From the NCBI RefSeq assembly GCF_005765165.1, contig NZ_VCIW01000002.1:481680-545679 (forward strand): a stretch of DNA of 64,000 nt, given 5' to 3'. Source of the stretch: Paenibacillus antri (lineage in GTDB: Bacteria; Bacillota; Bacilli; Paenibacillales; YIM-B00363). Position 1 is the stretch's first letter. Each line of letters begins with the position of its first letter. Below, piece after piece: positions 47,241-56,482 of this stretch. The notes under the pieces are model-generated. The model was not told the DNA's origin, ran no database searches, and saw only the letters and a program-made list of their open reading frames with translations. The position numbers were made by a program, and so were the translations under genes.

Positions 47241-48290
47241 ATGGATTACAAGCAAGCCGCGCGGGAATGGTCGCAGGGGACCGTCCGCCCGATCTACATA
47301 TTGCACGGATCGGAATCGTACGTGATGGGGGAGTGGATCGACCTGCTGGTCTCGACCGCGATCGATCCGGACACGAAGGATTTCGCGCTCAGCAAATACG
47401 ATCTCGGCGAGACGCCGCTCGAGACGGCGATCGAGGACGCGGAGACGATCCCGTTCTTGTCGCCGCGCAAGATCGTCATCGCCTCGGGGGCGTATTTCTT
47501 AACCGGCGGACGCGACCCGTCGCGGGCGGAGCATAACGTCGACGCGCTGCAATCGTACGCGGCCGCTCCGGCGGATCATGCGGTGCTCGTCTTGACGGTG
47601 CCGTCGGATAAGCTGGACGAGCGGAAGAAAATCGTCAAGACGCTCAAGAGCGCGGCCGTCGTGCTGCCGTTCGCGCCGCTCGGGCCCGCGGAGCTGCCGC
47701 AATGGATCGCGAAGAAGGCGGCCGGCTGGGGCGTCAAGATCGAAGCCGACGCGATCGACGCGCTGCTCGCGCGGGTCGGCGGCAGCTGCGCGACGATCGC
47801 GTCGGAGATGGAGAAGCTGAGCCTGTACGTCGGCAAGGGGAACGCGATCGCGTCCGAGCACGTCGAGGCGCTGGCGGTGCGGACGTCCGAGCAGAACGTC
47901 TTCCTGCTCGTCGAAGAGCTCGCCAAGCTTAGGCCGGAGCGGGCCATGACGATCTTCCACGATCTGCTGAAGGAGAAGGAAGAGCCGATCAAGCTGCTCT
48001 CGCTGATCGCTCGGCAATTCCGGATGATGCTCGGCGCGAAGGAGTTGGCGAAGCAGGGCTTCTCCGGTCCGCAGATCGCCTCTCAGCTCGGCGCGCATCC
48101 GTATGCGGTGAAGATCGCGGGCGAGCAGGCGAAGCGATTCCGCACGGAGACGTTGGAGCGGTTAATGAAGGAATTGGCGGACCTCGACGTCGCGATGAAG
48201 AGCGGCGGCATCGATAAGGCGCTCGGTCTCGAGCTTTTTATTTTGCGCTTGGGCGCGGCGGCGAACGCGGCATCCGCAGGCGCGCGATAG
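47241..48290 (+). CDS. holA: DNA polymerase III delta subunit
   Basis: A 349-residue protein of clamp-loader type. It begins RPIYILHGSESYVMGEWIDLL, with FLSPRKIVIASGAYFLTG and the C-terminal LARQFRMMLGAKELAKQGFSGPQIASQLG region typical of HolA (YqeN). The delta subunit opens the beta clamp during loading. It stands before rpsT as in Bacillus, but 22 kb of other genes separate it from comEC. Confidence 0.94.
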   Translation: MDYKQAAREWSQGTVRPIYILHGSESYVMGEWIDLLVSTAIDPDTKDFALSKYDLGETPLETAIEDAETIPFLSPRKIVIASGAYFLTGGRDPSRAEHNVDALQSYAAAPADHAVLVLTVPSDKLDERKKIVKTLKSAAVVLPFAPLGPAELPQWIAKKAAGWGVKIEADAIDALLARVGGSCATIASEMEKLSLYVGKGNAIASEHVEALAVRTSEQNVFLLVEELAKLRPERAMTIFHDLLKEKEEPIKLLSLIARQFRMMLGAKELAKQGFSGPQIASQLGAHPYAVKIAGEQAKRFRTETLERLMKELADLDVAMKSGGIDKALGLELFILRLGAAANAASAGAR

Positions 48291-48299
48291 AACACAAAC

Positions 48300-48327
48300 A
48301 AAGCCTCCGGCGGATGCCGGAGGCTTT
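48300..48327. terminator. Bidirectional terminator between holA and rpsT
   Basis: AAAGCCTCCGGC / GCCGGAGGCTTT with a GGAT loop; both strands end in T-rich DNA, serving both converging genes. Confidence 0.85.
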
Positions 48328-48343
48328 CGATGTACGTCTCGAA

Positions 48344-48616
48344 TTAGGCTTGAGCGGACAGCGCGTTTACTTTCTTCGCAAGGCGAGATTTCTTACGAGC
48401 TGCGGCGTTCTTATGAAGCAAACCCTTCGTGACCGCCTTATCCAATTTCTTGGTTGCGTTCAGGAGGGCGTCCTTTGCCTTCTCGACGTCGTTCTGCGTC
48501 GTTGCCACTTCCGCTGCTTTCACAGCCGTACGCAGCGCGGATTTCTGGGAAGCGTTGCGAATGCGGCGCTTCTCGCTTTGTTTAACGCGCTTTTCTGCGG
48601 ATTTAATATTAGGCAT
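48344..48616 (-). CDS. rpsT: Ribosomal protein S20
   Basis: A 90-residue basic protein: [21 protein letters not shown] at the start, then [10 protein letters not shown] and [20 protein letters not shown], all S20 hallmarks. It binds 16S rRNA early in 30S assembly. AAGGAGGTGAAAC precedes the ATG. It is transcribed opposite to its neighbours, as in Bacillus. Confidence 0.98.
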   Translation of the reverse strand: MPNIKSAEKRVKQSEKRRIRNASQKSALRTAVKAAEVATTQNDVEKAKDALLNATKKLDKAVTKGLLHKNAAARKKSRLAKKVNALSAQA

Positions 48617-48673
48617 GCCGTTTCACCTCCTTGATCGACAACCGGGCAGGGTGTTCCAAAGTCAACTTTTCAT

Positions 48674-48702
48674 ATTATAGCTTGGGTCTACGGAAAAATC
48701 AA
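48674..48702 (-). promoter_or_regulatory. rpsT promoter
   Basis: On the minus strand, TTGATT (48697-48702), 17 bases, TATAAT (48674-48679). Confidence 0.75.
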
Positions 48703-48734
48703 CTCTTTTCCAACATCCGCTCTAAAGTCGCTTG

Positions 48735-48765
48735 TGCATAACCGATTCCCCCCGGCGGCAAACTA
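48735..48765 (+). promoter_or_regulatory. Sigma-G/sigma-F-type promoter of gpr
   Basis: TGCATA (48735-48740), 18 bases, CAAACTA (48759-48765). It matches the forespore sigma-G pattern TGNATA-N18-CATNMTA except for one base, and gpr is a known forespore gene. Confidence 0.6.
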
Positions 48766-48801
48766 CGTTCAGCGTACATAGGGAAAGGAGCGAATACTGC
48801 G

Positions 48802-49803
48802 ATGGGTTTGGATCTAAGCGCCTACTCGGTAAGGACCGACTTGGCCGTCGAGGCGAGAGAGATGGCTGCGCAAGGGGGACTTCAGTCGATCCCGGGCGTC
48901 GATATGGAATCGACGGAAGAAGAGGGCGTCTTCATTACGAAAATCGATATTTCGTCCGAACAAGGCGCGCAAGCGATCGGGAAGCGGCAAGGTCACTATC
49001 TGACGATCGAGGTGCCCGCCCTCCGGCAGAAGGATTCGGATTTGCAGGATCGGGTGGCGACGCTGTTCGCGAAGCATTTCGAAACGTTCTTGCAGAAGGC
49101 CGGCGCGACGAAGGAATCGAAGGTGCTCATCGTCGGACTCGGCAACTGGAACGTAACCCCCGACGCGCTCGGACCGATCGTCGTGGAGAACGTCATGGTG
49201 ACGCGTCATTACTTCGAGCTGATGCCGGATCAGGTGGCGCCCGGTTACCGCCAGGTGAGCGCCGTCGCGCCCGGCGTGCTCGGCATTACCGGCATCGAGA
49301 CGAGCGAGATCGTGCAGGGCATCGTCGAGAAGTCGAAGCCCGACATCGTCATCGCGGTGGACGCTTTGGCGTCCAAAGCGCTGGAGCGGGTCAACACGAC
49401 GATTCAGATCGCGGACACCGGCATCCACCCGGGCTCGGGCATCGGCAATAAGCGGAAGGGCATTACGCAGGAGACGCTCGGCGTTCCGGTCGTCGCGATC
49501 GGCGTGCCGACGGTCGTCTATGCGTCGACGATCGTCAACTCGACGATCGAGCTGCTCGCGCAAAACTTCGGCAAGCAGACGGACAATACGAACGCGATAC
49601 TCGGGATGCTGCCGAACATGACGGAGCAGGATCGACTCGGCATGGTGCGCGAGGTGCTCGATCCGCTCGGTCACGACCTCCTCGTCACGCCGAAGGAAAT
49701 CGATCAATTCATCGAAGACATCGCCAACATTATCGCGAGCGGGCTGAACGCCGCGCTTCACGAAGCCGTGGACAACGATAACGTATCGGCGTACACGCAT
49801 TAA
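48802..49803 (+). CDS. gpr: Germination protease GPR
   Basis: A 333-residue protein. The propeptide region lies at residues 1-20, and ASTEEE/IDISSE-type segments follow. VLIVGLGNWNVTPDALGP and GVLGITGIETSEIVQG are near-identical to Bacillus GPR, with NTTIQIADTGIHPGSGIGNKRKG downstream. GPR degrades small acid-soluble spore proteins at germination. Compared with B. subtilis it lacks about 35 residues in the segment after NFGKQ. GGAAAGGAGCG precedes the ATG. Confidence 0.96.
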   Translation: MGLDLSAYSVRTDLAVEAREMAAQGGLQSIPGVDMESTEEEGVFITKIDISSEQGAQAIGKRQGHYLTIEVPALRQKDSDLQDRVATLFAKHFETFLQKAGATKESKVLIVGLGNWNVTPDALGPIVVENVMVTRHYFELMPDQVAPGYRQVSAVAPGVLGITGIETSEIVQGIVEKSKPDIVIAVDALASKALERVNTTIQIADTGIHPGSGIGNKRKGITQETLGVPVVAIGVPTVVYASTIVNSTIELLAQNFGKQTDNTNAILGMLPNMTEQDRLGMVREVLDPLGHDLLVTPKEIDQFIEDIANIIASGLNAALHEAVDNDNVSAYTH

Positions 49804-49817
49804 GACGCAAGTAAGAA

Positions 49818-49850
49818 AGCTCGGGAGCGACGCTCCCGGGCTTTTTCCCC
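49818..49850 (+). terminator. Intrinsic terminator of gpr
   Basis: AGCTCGGGAGCG / CGCTCCCGGGCT with a short loop, then TTTTT. Confidence 0.85.
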
Positions 49851-49866
49851 GCGCCTATAAATCCGG

Positions 49867-49894
49867 TTCTATTCTCTCATTCGCCACATAGAGT
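49867..49894 (+). promoter_or_regulatory. Candidate sigma-E promoter of spoIIP
   Basis: CATAGAGT (49887-49894) fits the mother-cell -10 CATANANT. TTCTATT (49867-49873), 13 bases upstream, is a partial -35 match. spoIIP is known to be sigma-E dependent. Confidence 0.4.
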
Positions 49895-49959
49895 AGAAAT
49901 ACGAAGAAGATTGAGAGACCGCGTCAACGGAAGCGGCGCGGCAGAGGAGGAACCGGACT

Positions 49960-51066
49960 ATGGAACGATTGGGTATGCGCATCGCGACGGGAATGGTGAC
50001 GGCTTGTGTCGTCCTCGGGGCGGCAGGGCTCATCCGCGGACACGCGGAAGTCTCGCCGCTGCAGTCGCTCGGCAACGCGGCCGCCTTCGTCTCGGGATCC
50101 GTGCTTACTAGAATGTATATGGAAATTCCCGGCGCGGAGCCCGGTTTGGGAGAGACGCTGCTAGAGTCGCGGAAAGGGGCTGCGTCGGCGGAAGGGACGA
50201 GCTCCGGGGAACCGGTGGAGCCGACCGCTTCGAGCGGCGCGGAGACGCCGTCCGCGGCGTCCGATGCCGAGTCTGAGCCTGCCGGCGATAGCGAAGCCGT
50301 TCCGGCCGGCGCGCCTGCGTCTCCGTCTCCGTCCGAGGACAAGCCCCCCGCAGAGAAGCCGACGTCTGCGGCCGCGAAGCCCGAGACGGATCGCAAGCTC
50401 GCCTTCATCTACCATTCGCATAACCGGGAATCGTGGCTGCCCGAGCTGAAGGGGACGAGCAAGGATCAGCCGAACGAAGCGTTCGACGCCGACGTCAACG
50501 TATCGATGCTCGGCGCGCGGCTGCAGAAGAAGCTCGAGGAGTTCGGCGTCGGCGCGGTGCACTCGGGGACCGACTACAATACGGCCGTGAAAAACTTCAA
50601 TTACAACTACTCGTATAAATATTCGAAGACGACGGTGAAGGAAGCTTTGGCGGTCCACGACGATCTCGTCTACCTGTTGGATATTCACCGCGACTCGTCG
50701 AGGCGGGAGCAGACGACCGTCGAGATCGACGGCAAGGCGTACGCGAAGATGTACTTCATCGTCGGCCAAGGAAACCCGAACTGGAAAGATAACGAGGCGC
50801 TGGCGAAACGGATTCACGAAAAGATGGAGAAGAAGCTGCCCGGCGTGTCGAAGGGCATTCTCACGAAAGGGACGAGGCACGGACACGGCGAGTACAACCA
50901 GTCGCTGTCCAAGGGAAGCGTGCTTATCGAAATCGGCGGCGTGGACAATACTTTGGAAGAGAGCAACCGCACGATCGACGCGCTCGCCTCGATCATCGCG
51001 GAATTGGCGAAGGACGCGGTGAAGGTCGATGCCGGCGCGGCTTCCGAGCAGCCGGAGAAGACGTAA
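49960..51066 (+). CDS. spoIIP: Stage II sporulation protein P
   Basis: A 368-residue protein. An N-terminal signal anchor (about residues 5-28) is followed by a Ser/Glu/Ala/Pro-rich linker (residues about 70-140) and a C-terminal amidase/endopeptidase domain: FIYHSHNRESWLPEL with His and Glu, LDIHRDSSRREQT, and VLIEIGGVDNTLEES. SpoIIP degrades peptidoglycan with SpoIID/SpoIIM during engulfment. GAGGAGGAACCGGACT precedes the ATG. Confidence 0.94.
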   Translation: MERLGMRIATGMVTACVVLGAAGLIRGHAEVSPLQSLGNAAAFVSGSVLTRMYMEIPGAEPGLGETLLESRKGAASAEGTSSGEPVEPTASSGAETPSAASDAESEPAGDSEAVPAGAPASPSPSEDKPPAEKPTSAAAKPETDRKLAFIYHSHNRESWLPELKGTSKDQPNEAFDADVNVSMLGARLQKKLEEFGVGAVHSGTDYNTAVKNFNYNYSYKYSKTTVKEALAVHDDLVYLLDIHRDSSRREQTTVEIDGKAYAKMYFIVGQGNPNWKDNEALAKRIHEKMEKKLPGVSKGILTKGTRHGHGEYNQSLSKGSVLIEIGGVDNTLEESNRTIDALASIIAELAKDAVKVDAGAASEQPEKT

Positions 51067-51082
51067 GGAAGGGGCGAGGACG

Positions 51083-51475
51083 GTGAAGAAATCGAGGGGA
51101 GCGAAGGTGGCGGGATTCCTCGCGTTGATCGCGATCAGCGTCTTCTTCGGGATCGATATCGCCTCGTCCGGCCTCGAGCGCGTCCAGGGGCCGCCTCCGT
51201 CGGCGCGCGCGACGGAGGCTTCGGAGGCGGCGGCGCCGCCGTCCGCCTCGACTTCCGCGGCCGAGCCGAAGAGCGCAACGCCCGCGCCGTCGCCGGAGGC
51301 AGAGGCGCCCGCCGGGCCGGCCTCCGTCGCCGCGGCCGCGCCGGCGTTCGCCGAGCCGGGCCAGCATACCGGCGCCATCAACCGGGTATCGCTCGCGCTA
51401 GGCGACGGTCTGCGGTACCTCGCGCAAGGCGCGATCCGCTTCTTGGCGGACCTCATCGGCGCCGTTCTGCATTAA
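51083..51475 (+). CDS. yqxA: YqxA-like sporulation-locus membrane protein (DUF3679)
   Basis: A 130-residue protein. A helix near residues 9-27 (AGFLALIAISVFFGIDIA) is followed by SSGLERVQGPP, as in YqxA, then a long Ala/Pro/Ser/Glu stretch and a C-terminal amphipathic segment (SLALGDGLRYLAQGAIRFLADL). It lies between spoIIP and lepA, exactly where Bacillus has yqxA. The GTG at 51083 follows GGAAGGGGCGAGG. Function unknown. Confidence 0.75.
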   Translation: MKKSRGAKVAGFLALIAISVFFGIDIASSGLERVQGPPPSARATEASEAAAPPSASTSAAEPKSATPAPSPEAEAPAGPASVAAAAPAFAEPGQHTGAINRVSLALGDGLRYLAQGAIRFLADLIGAVLH

Positions 51476-51479
51476 GCCT

Positions 51480-51508
51480 TTGCCGTAGACCCATGCTATT
51501 GCTATAAT
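51480..51508 (+). promoter_or_regulatory. lepA promoter
   Basis: TTGCCG (51480-51485), 17 bases, TATAAT (51503-51508), about 38 bases before the lepA ATG. Confidence 0.7.
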
Positions 51509-51545
51509 AGTGTGGATATAGGCTTAATTTTCTACGGGGTGACTT

Positions 51546-53360
51546 ATGTCTACGATGGATTCGCGGCAAAGCAAGGTTCGGAACTTCTGTATCATCGCCC
51601 ATATCGACCATGGGAAATCGACGCTTGCCGACCGTATCCTGGAATATACGGGCGCGGTACAGCAGCGCGAGATGCAGGAACAGCTGCTCGACCAGATGGA
51701 TTTGGAGCGGGAGCGCGGCATTACGATTAAATTGCAGGCCGTCCGTCTTCAATACAAGGCCGACGACGGCGAAGTATATACGCTCAACCTGATCGATACG
51801 CCGGGACACGTCGACTTCACGTACGAGGTGTCGCGCAGCCTCGCTGCGTGCGAGGGCGCGCTGCTCGTCGTCGATGCGGCGCAGGGCATCGAAGCTCAGA
51901 CGCTGGCGAACGTGTATCTCGCGCTCGACAACAACCTCGAGATTCTCCCGGTCATCAATAAGATCGACTTGCCGAGCGCCGAGCCGGAGCGCATCCGACA
52001 AGAGATCGAGGACGTCATCGGACTCGACGCGAGCGAAGCGGTGTTGGCGTCCGCCAAGGCGGGCATCGGCATCAAGGACATTCTCGAGCAGGTCGTGAAG
52101 AAGGTGCCGCCTCCGGTCGGCGACTCGGACCAGCCGACGAAGGCGCTCATTTTCGACTCGCATTACGATCCTTATAGGGGCGTTATCGTGTACGTGCGGG
52201 TGATGGACGGGTCGATCAAGGCCGGTTCGAAAATCCGGTTCATGGCGACGGAGAAGGAGTTCGAGGTCATCGAGGTCGGCGCGTTCCGCCCGAGAATGGC
52301 AAGCGTGGACGAGCTCCGGGCGGGCGACGTCGGCTTCGTCGTGGCGGGCATCAAGAACGTGAAGGATACGCGCGTGGGCGACACGATCACCGACGCGAAA
52401 AATCCGGTCAAGGAACCGCTCGCCGGCTATCGCCGGATTAACCCGATGGTGTTCTGCGGACTGTATCCGATCGAGACGTCCGACTACGCGGAGCTGCGGG
52501 AGGCGCTCGAGAAGCTGGAGCTGAACGACGCGTCGCTGCGGTACGAGCCCGAGACGTCGCAGGCGCTCGGTTTCGGCTTCCGCTGCGGCTTCCTAGGTTT
52601 GCTGCATATGGAGATCATTCAGGAGCGCATCGAGCGGGAGTTCAACATTCCGCTGCTGACGACGGCGCCGAGCGTCGTGTTCAAGGTACATCTGACGGAC
52701 GGCACGACCGTGGACATCGACAACCCGGCCAATATGCCGGAGCAGCAGCGCATCGACCATATCGAAGAGCCGTACGTGAAAGCCTCGGTCATCGTGCCGA
52801 AGGATTTCGTCGGCGCGATCATGGAGCTGTGCCAGAACAAGCGCGGCGACTTCATCGACATGCAGTACCTCGACGCGACGCGCGTCACGCTCATCTACGA
52901 CATTCCGTTGTCGGAGATCGTCTACGATTTCTTCGATCAGCTGAAGTCGCGCACGAAGGGATACGCATCGTTCGACTACGAGGTGTCCGGCTATAAGCGG
53001 TCGAACCTCGTGAAGATGGACATCTTGCTCAATAACGAAAAGGTCGACGCCCTCTCGTTCATCGTCCACCGCGACAACGCGTACAACCGCGGACGGATCC
53101 TGTGCGAGAAGCTGAAGGATATTATCCCGCGCCAGATGTTCGAGGTACCGATCCAAGCGACGATCGGCCAGAAGGTCATCGCCCGCGAGACGGTCAAGGC
53201 GATGCGGAAGAACGTCCTCGCCAAGTGCTACGGCGGCGACATCTCGCGGAAGCGCAAGCTGCTCGAGAAGCAGAAGGAAGGCAAGAAGCGCATGAAGCAG
53301 GTCGGCTCGGTCGAGGTGCCGCAAGAAGCGTTCATGGCGGTGCTGAAGATCGACGAATAG
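51546..53360 (+). CDS. lepA: Elongation factor 4 (LepA)
   Basis: A 604-residue translational GTPase. G1 is [16 protein letters not shown]3 DTPGHVDF and G4 NKIDLP. The LepA-specific C-terminal region ends [24 protein letters not shown]. It back-translocates or remodels stalled ribosomes and aids initiation. The order yqxA-lepA-hemW is conserved. A strong terminator follows. Confidence 0.98.
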   Translation: MSTMDSRQSKVRNFCIIAHIDHGKSTLADRILEYTGAVQQREMQEQLLDQMDLERERGITIKLQAVRLQYKADDGEVYTLNLIDTPGHVDFTYEVSRSLAACEGALLVVDAAQGIEAQTLANVYLALDNNLEILPVINKIDLPSAEPERIRQEIEDVIGLDASEAVLASAKAGIGIKDILEQVVKKVPPPVGDSDQPTKALIFDSHYDPYRGVIVYVRVMDGSIKAGSKIRFMATEKEFEVIEVGAFRPRMASVDELRAGDVGFVVAGIKNVKDTRVGDTITDAKNPVKEPLAGYRRINPMVFCGLYPIETSDYAELREALEKLELNDASLRYEPETSQALGFGFRCGFLGLLHMEIIQERIEREFNIPLLTTAPSVVFKVHLTDGTTVDIDNPANMPEQQRIDHIEEPYVKASVIVPKDFVGAIMELCQNKRGDFIDMQYLDATRVTLIYDIPLSEIVYDFFDQLKSRTKGYASFDYEVSGYKRSNLVKMDILLNNEKVDALSFIVHRDNAYNRGRILCEKLKDIIPRQMFEVPIQATIGQKVIARETVKAMRKNVLAKCYGGDISRKRKLLEKQKEGKKRMKQVGSVEVPQEAFMAVLKIDE

Positions 53361-53368
53361 CGGCTGGC

Positions 53369-53405
53369 GTTGCCCCGGCGGAATCGCGCCGGGGCAACGT
53401 TTTTT
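53369..53405 (+). terminator. Intrinsic terminator after lepA
   Basis: GTTGCCCCGGCG / CGCCGGGGCAAC, 12 bp, then GTTTTTTT. Confidence 0.9.
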
Positions 53406-53457
53406 GGCGGGATGCCCCGCGAGAGACATTTTCCAAGGAAAGGAGGTTACGCTCATT

Positions 53458-54624
53458 GTGAGACAACGGACCGAGACGCCGGAAGCGGTGTATCTTCATA
53501 TCCCCTTCTGCACGAACAAGTGCCATTATTGCGACTTCAATTCCTATGTGCTGAAAGGTCAGCCGGTGCACGAATACCTCGACGCGCTGGAGCGCGAGAT
53601 GGAGGCGACCGCGAAGGCGGTGCCGCCGGGCGCGATCCGCACCGTCTTCGTCGGGGGCGGAACGCCGACTGTGCTGACGCCGGAGCAGATGGAACGGTTC
53701 CTGAAGTCGGTGAGGACGTATTTTCCGAATCTGGCCGAGGGGTACGAGTTCACGATGGAGGCGAATCCCGGCACGACGGACCTCGAGAAGCTGCAGGCGA
53801 TGCGCGAAGGCGGCGTCAATCGATTGTCGTTCGGCGTGCAATCGTTCGATACCGGGTTGCTGCACGCGATCGGGCGCATTCATTCGGTGGACGACGTGTA
53901 TCGTAGCCTCGAAAACGCCCGCGCGGCCGGCTTCGCGAACGTATCGATCGATTTGATCTTCGGCCTGCCGAACCAGACGATCGCGCAGATGAACGAGACG
54001 CTCGACCGGGCGCTCGAGCTGAAGCTGCCGCATCATTCGATCTACAATCTGAAGGTGGAAGAAAATACGCTGTTCCACACGCTCTACGAGCGCGGGGAGC
54101 TGCCGCTGCCGAAGGAAGAGGACGAGGTCGAGATGTTCCACCTCATCATGAGTAGAATGCGGGAAGCGGGCTACGAGCAGTACGAAATCAGCAATTTCGC
54201 GAAGCCCGGCTTCGAGAGCAAGCATAATACGGTGTACTGGCGCAACGAGAGCTATTACGGGCTCGGCGCCGGGGCGCACGGCTACGTCCGCGGCGCCCGC
54301 CACGTCAACGTGAAGGGCATTCAGCCGTATATCGACGCGACGAAGCAGGGGCTGCCGCTGCTCGAGAAGTTCGACGTCGACCCGGACGAAGCGATGGAAG
54401 ACTTCATGATGGTCGGGCTGCGGCTGCTGCGAGGGGTCGACCGCGCCGACTTCCGCGCCCAATTCGGGCGCGAGCTCGAGGACGTCTTCGGCGAGACGAT
54501 CGGCCGGCTGCAGGGTCAGGGCATGCTGGAGCCGACCGAGGGCGGCTGGCGGCTCGCGCCGAACGGCGTGCTGCTCGGCAACGAGGTGTTCGGCGCATTC
54601 CTGGGCGCGCAGGCGACCGCGTAA
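53458..54624 (+). CDS. hemW: Radical SAM protein HemW
   Basis: A 388-residue protein. The iron-sulfur motif C-x3-C-x2-C is in FCTNKCHYCDF near residues 16-26, followed by VFVGGGTPTVLT and YEFTMEANPGT. Its C-terminal region has the short HemN-C domain of HemW, which inserts heme and is not the coproporphyrinogen oxidase. The GTG at 53458 follows AAAGGAGG by 11 bases; the earlier ATG at 53404 falls in the terminator. It follows lepA as in Bacillus. Confidence 0.9.
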   Translation: MRQRTETPEAVYLHIPFCTNKCHYCDFNSYVLKGQPVHEYLDALEREMEATAKAVPPGAIRTVFVGGGTPTVLTPEQMERFLKSVRTYFPNLAEGYEFTMEANPGTTDLEKLQAMREGGVNRLSFGVQSFDTGLLHAIGRIHSVDDVYRSLENARAAGFANVSIDLIFGLPNQTIAQMNETLDRALELKLPHHSIYNLKVEENTLFHTLYERGELPLPKEEDEVEMFHLIMSRMREAGYEQYEISNFAKPGFESKHNTVYWRNESYYGLGAGAHGYVRGARHVNVKGIQPYIDATKQGLPLLEKFDVDPDEAMEDFMMVGLRLLRGVDRADFRAQFGRELEDVFGETIGRLQGQGMLEPTEGGWRLAPNGVLLGNEVFGAFLGAQATA

Positions 54625-54652
54625 CAATAGGGCTTGAAACATCCGCACCAAG

Positions 54653-54695
54653 GATTCTCTCACAACGTATGTTACGTTGGGAGAGAATCTTTTTT
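54653..54695 (+). terminator. Intrinsic terminator after hemW
   Basis: GATTCTCTCACAACGTA / TACGTTGGGAGAGAATC with an eight-T tail. Confidence 0.9.
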
Positions 54696-54708
54696 TGCTT
54701 CGAATGTA

Positions 54709-54743
54709 TTGTGCGTTTATTCAAGTTGTTGTATATTTATTCA
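54709..54743 (+). promoter_or_regulatory. argA-type promoter with two ARG-box-like operators
   Basis: TTGTGC (54709-54714), 17 bases, TATATT (54732-54737). Overlapping it are two sites: TGTGCGTTTATTCA (54710-54723) and TGTATATTTATTCA (54730-54743), with centres 20 bases apart. On the other strand they read TGAATAAACGCACA and TGAATAAATATACA; the second matches the ARG box TGAATWWWWATTCA at 13 of 14 positions. Bound ArgR would cover both -35 and -10. Confidence 0.7.
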
Positions 54744-54778
54744 ATCGAAAACATTACGACGGAAGCGTGGGATGCGCC

Positions 54779-55246
54779 GTGATCCAGACCGCGGTTTGCC
54801 GGAAAGCGACAGTCGACGACGTCGACTTCTTATATGATTTGATTCAAGGGTATGCGGAAAGCGGCATCATGCTGCCCCGCACGAAGGAGATGCTGAGGGA
54901 GCAGGCGGACACGTTCGTGGTGGCCGAGATCGACGGCCGGATCGTCGGCTGCGGCGCATTGCTGCGTCTCGGCGCGGACCTGGTAGAGGTGCGCTCCCTC
55001 GGGCTCGACCCCGAGTATAAGGGCCAAGGCATCGGCCGCAAGATCGTCGAGATGCTCGAGTTGCAGGCGAGGGAATTAGGCGTGCCGAAGCTGATGGCGC
55101 TCACGTACGAGGTCGCCTTCTTCGAGCGGAACGGCTTTACGGTCGTGAATAAAGAGATCTTTCCGGAGAAGGTTTGGCGCGACTGCATCCACTGCAAGAA
55201 GCAACATAACTGCGACGAAATCGCGGTGCTCAAAAGGCTAGATTGA
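54779..55246 (+). CDS. argA: Short N-acetylglutamate synthase (ArgA-like GNAT)
   Basis: A 155-residue GNAT acetyltransferase. The acetyl-CoA loop is GQGIGRKI after VEVRSLGLDPEYK. The C-terminal LTYEVAFFERNGFTVVNKEIFPEKVWRDC...CDEIAV matches the short, kinase-domain-free ArgA type known from actinobacteria. It would acetylate glutamate at the first step of arginine synthesis. The GTG at 54779 is likely; ribosome-site support is modest and an earlier GTG is at 54767. The ARG-box-like sites upstream support the arginine role. Confidence 0.82.
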   Translation: MIQTAVCRKATVDDVDFLYDLIQGYAESGIMLPRTKEMLREQADTFVVAEIDGRIVGCGALLRLGADLVEVRSLGLDPEYKGQGIGRKIVEMLELQARELGVPKLMALTYEVAFFERNGFTVVNKEIFPEKVWRDCIHCKKQHNCDEIAVLKRLD

Positions 55247-55247
55247 C

Positions 55248-55277
55248 TTGACAACGACCCTCCCGATTCGGTATGTT
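55248..55277 (+). promoter_or_regulatory. Promoter of the hrcA-grpE-dnaK-dnaJ operon
   Basis: TTGACA (55248-55253), 18 bases, TATGTT (55272-55277). The TTGACA starts two bases after the preceding gene's stop. Confidence 0.75.
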
Positions 55278-55286
55278 TGGAGTAGG

Positions 55287-55313
55287 TTAGCACTCATCGT
55301 TAAGGAGTGCTAA
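55287..55313. promoter_or_regulatory. CIRCE operator
   Basis: TTAGCACTC-N9-GAGTGCTAA, a perfect match to the CIRCE consensus, at the transcription start region. It binds the HrcA repressor encoded next. Confidence 0.98.
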
Positions 55314-55341
55314 TCACTCGAACTCCGGGGAGGGTTGTCGT

Positions 55342-56367
55342 TTGTTATCCGAGCGTCAGAAGATGATTTTGTCGGCGATCGTCGACGATTATATTCGTTC
55401 CGCGGAGCCGGTCGGCTCGCGCAGCATATCGAAACGCGGGGACGTTGGATACAGCGCCGCGACGATCCGCAACGAGATGTCGGACCTTGAGGAGCTCGGT
55501 TTTCTCGAGCAGCCGCATACGTCCGCCGGGCGGATTCCTTCGAACAAGGGGTACCGATATTACGTAGACCACCTGCTGAGTCCCGGTTCGCTGTCTCCCA
55601 TGGAGAAAGAATCGATCAAGACGTTCTTCGAGAATAAGATTCAAGAGGTCGAGGGCGTCGTTCAGCATGCCGCTACGATTCTGTCTAGCTTGACGAATTA
55701 TACGGCGATCGTGCTCGGGCCGGAGACGTACAAGACGACGCTCGCGTCGCTCCAGCTCATTCCGTTGAACGAACGATCGGCGGTCGCGATCATCGTTACG
55801 AACACGGGACACGTCGAGAATCGTACCGTTACGATACCGGACGGCGTGCCGGTCGGCGAGATCGAGAAGTTCGTGAACGTCATGAACGCGAAGCTGAAGG
55901 GCGTGCCGCTGTACCGCTTGCGCTCGAAGATGTATACCGAGCTTGTCGCGGAGCTGAGCAAGCATGTGGCCGGCTACGAGGAGCTGCTCGCGGTCGTCGA
56001 ATCGGTGCTCGAAGGCGACGAGTCGGACCGCTTGTACTTGGGCGGGGCGACGAATATGCTGACGCAGCCCGAGTTCAAGGACGTGGATAAGGTCAAGACG
56101 ATTCTGGACCTGTTCGATCAGACCGAGACGATGCTTCGCATGTTCGCGGCGACGCCGGCCGGCATTCAAGTGAAGATCGGCGGAGAGAACACGCTGGAAG
56201 CGATCAATCATTGCAGCATCATCACGGCGTCTTATTCGATCGAGGGACAGCCGGTCGGTACGATCGGCATCTTGGGCCCGACGCGCATGGATTACCGGAA
56301 GGTGATCGCGGTTCTTGATCTATTTACGAAGGATTTAACGAACAGTTTGTCTCGTTGGTACCGATAA
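55342..56367 (+). CDS. hrcA: Heat-inducible transcription repressor HrcA
   Basis: A 341-residue protein. An N-terminal winged helix (LSERQKMILSAIVDDYIRSAEPVGSR, YSAATIRNEMSDLEELGFLEQPHTSAGR) is followed by the GAF-like and dimerisation domains, ending GILGPTRMDYRKVIAVLDLF. It binds CIRCE to repress the heat-shock operon and needs GroE for folding. The TTG at 55342 follows GGGGAGGG. A perfect CIRCE element precedes it. Confidence 0.97.
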   Translation: MLSERQKMILSAIVDDYIRSAEPVGSRSISKRGDVGYSAATIRNEMSDLEELGFLEQPHTSAGRIPSNKGYRYYVDHLLSPGSLSPMEKESIKTFFENKIQEVEGVVQHAATILSSLTNYTAIVLGPETYKTTLASLQLIPLNERSAVAIIVTNTGHVENRTVTIPDGVPVGEIEKFVNVMNAKLKGVPLYRLRSKMYTELVAELSKHVAGYEELLAVVESVLEGDESDRLYLGGATNMLTQPEFKDVDKVKTILDLFDQTETMLRMFAATPAGIQVKIGGENTLEAINHCSIITASYSIEGQPVGTIGILGPTRMDYRKVIAVLDLFTKDLTNSLSRWYR

Positions 56368-56380
56368 CGGCCGTCGATGC

Positions 56381-56408
56381 GCAGGAGACGTTCGTCTCCT
56401 GCTTTTTT
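56381..56408 (+). terminator. Intrinsic terminator inside the heat-shock operon
   Basis: GCAGGAGACG / CGTCTCCTGC followed by TTTTTT, between hrcA and grpE. It may be leaky, lowering or separating expression of grpE-dnaK. Confidence 0.85.
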
Positions 56409-56482
56409 GCCGCGTTCGCGGCGACGGTTCCCGCGAATCGCGGGGGGGCATACTGGGATATGGATAAGGAGGTGAGAGGCGC

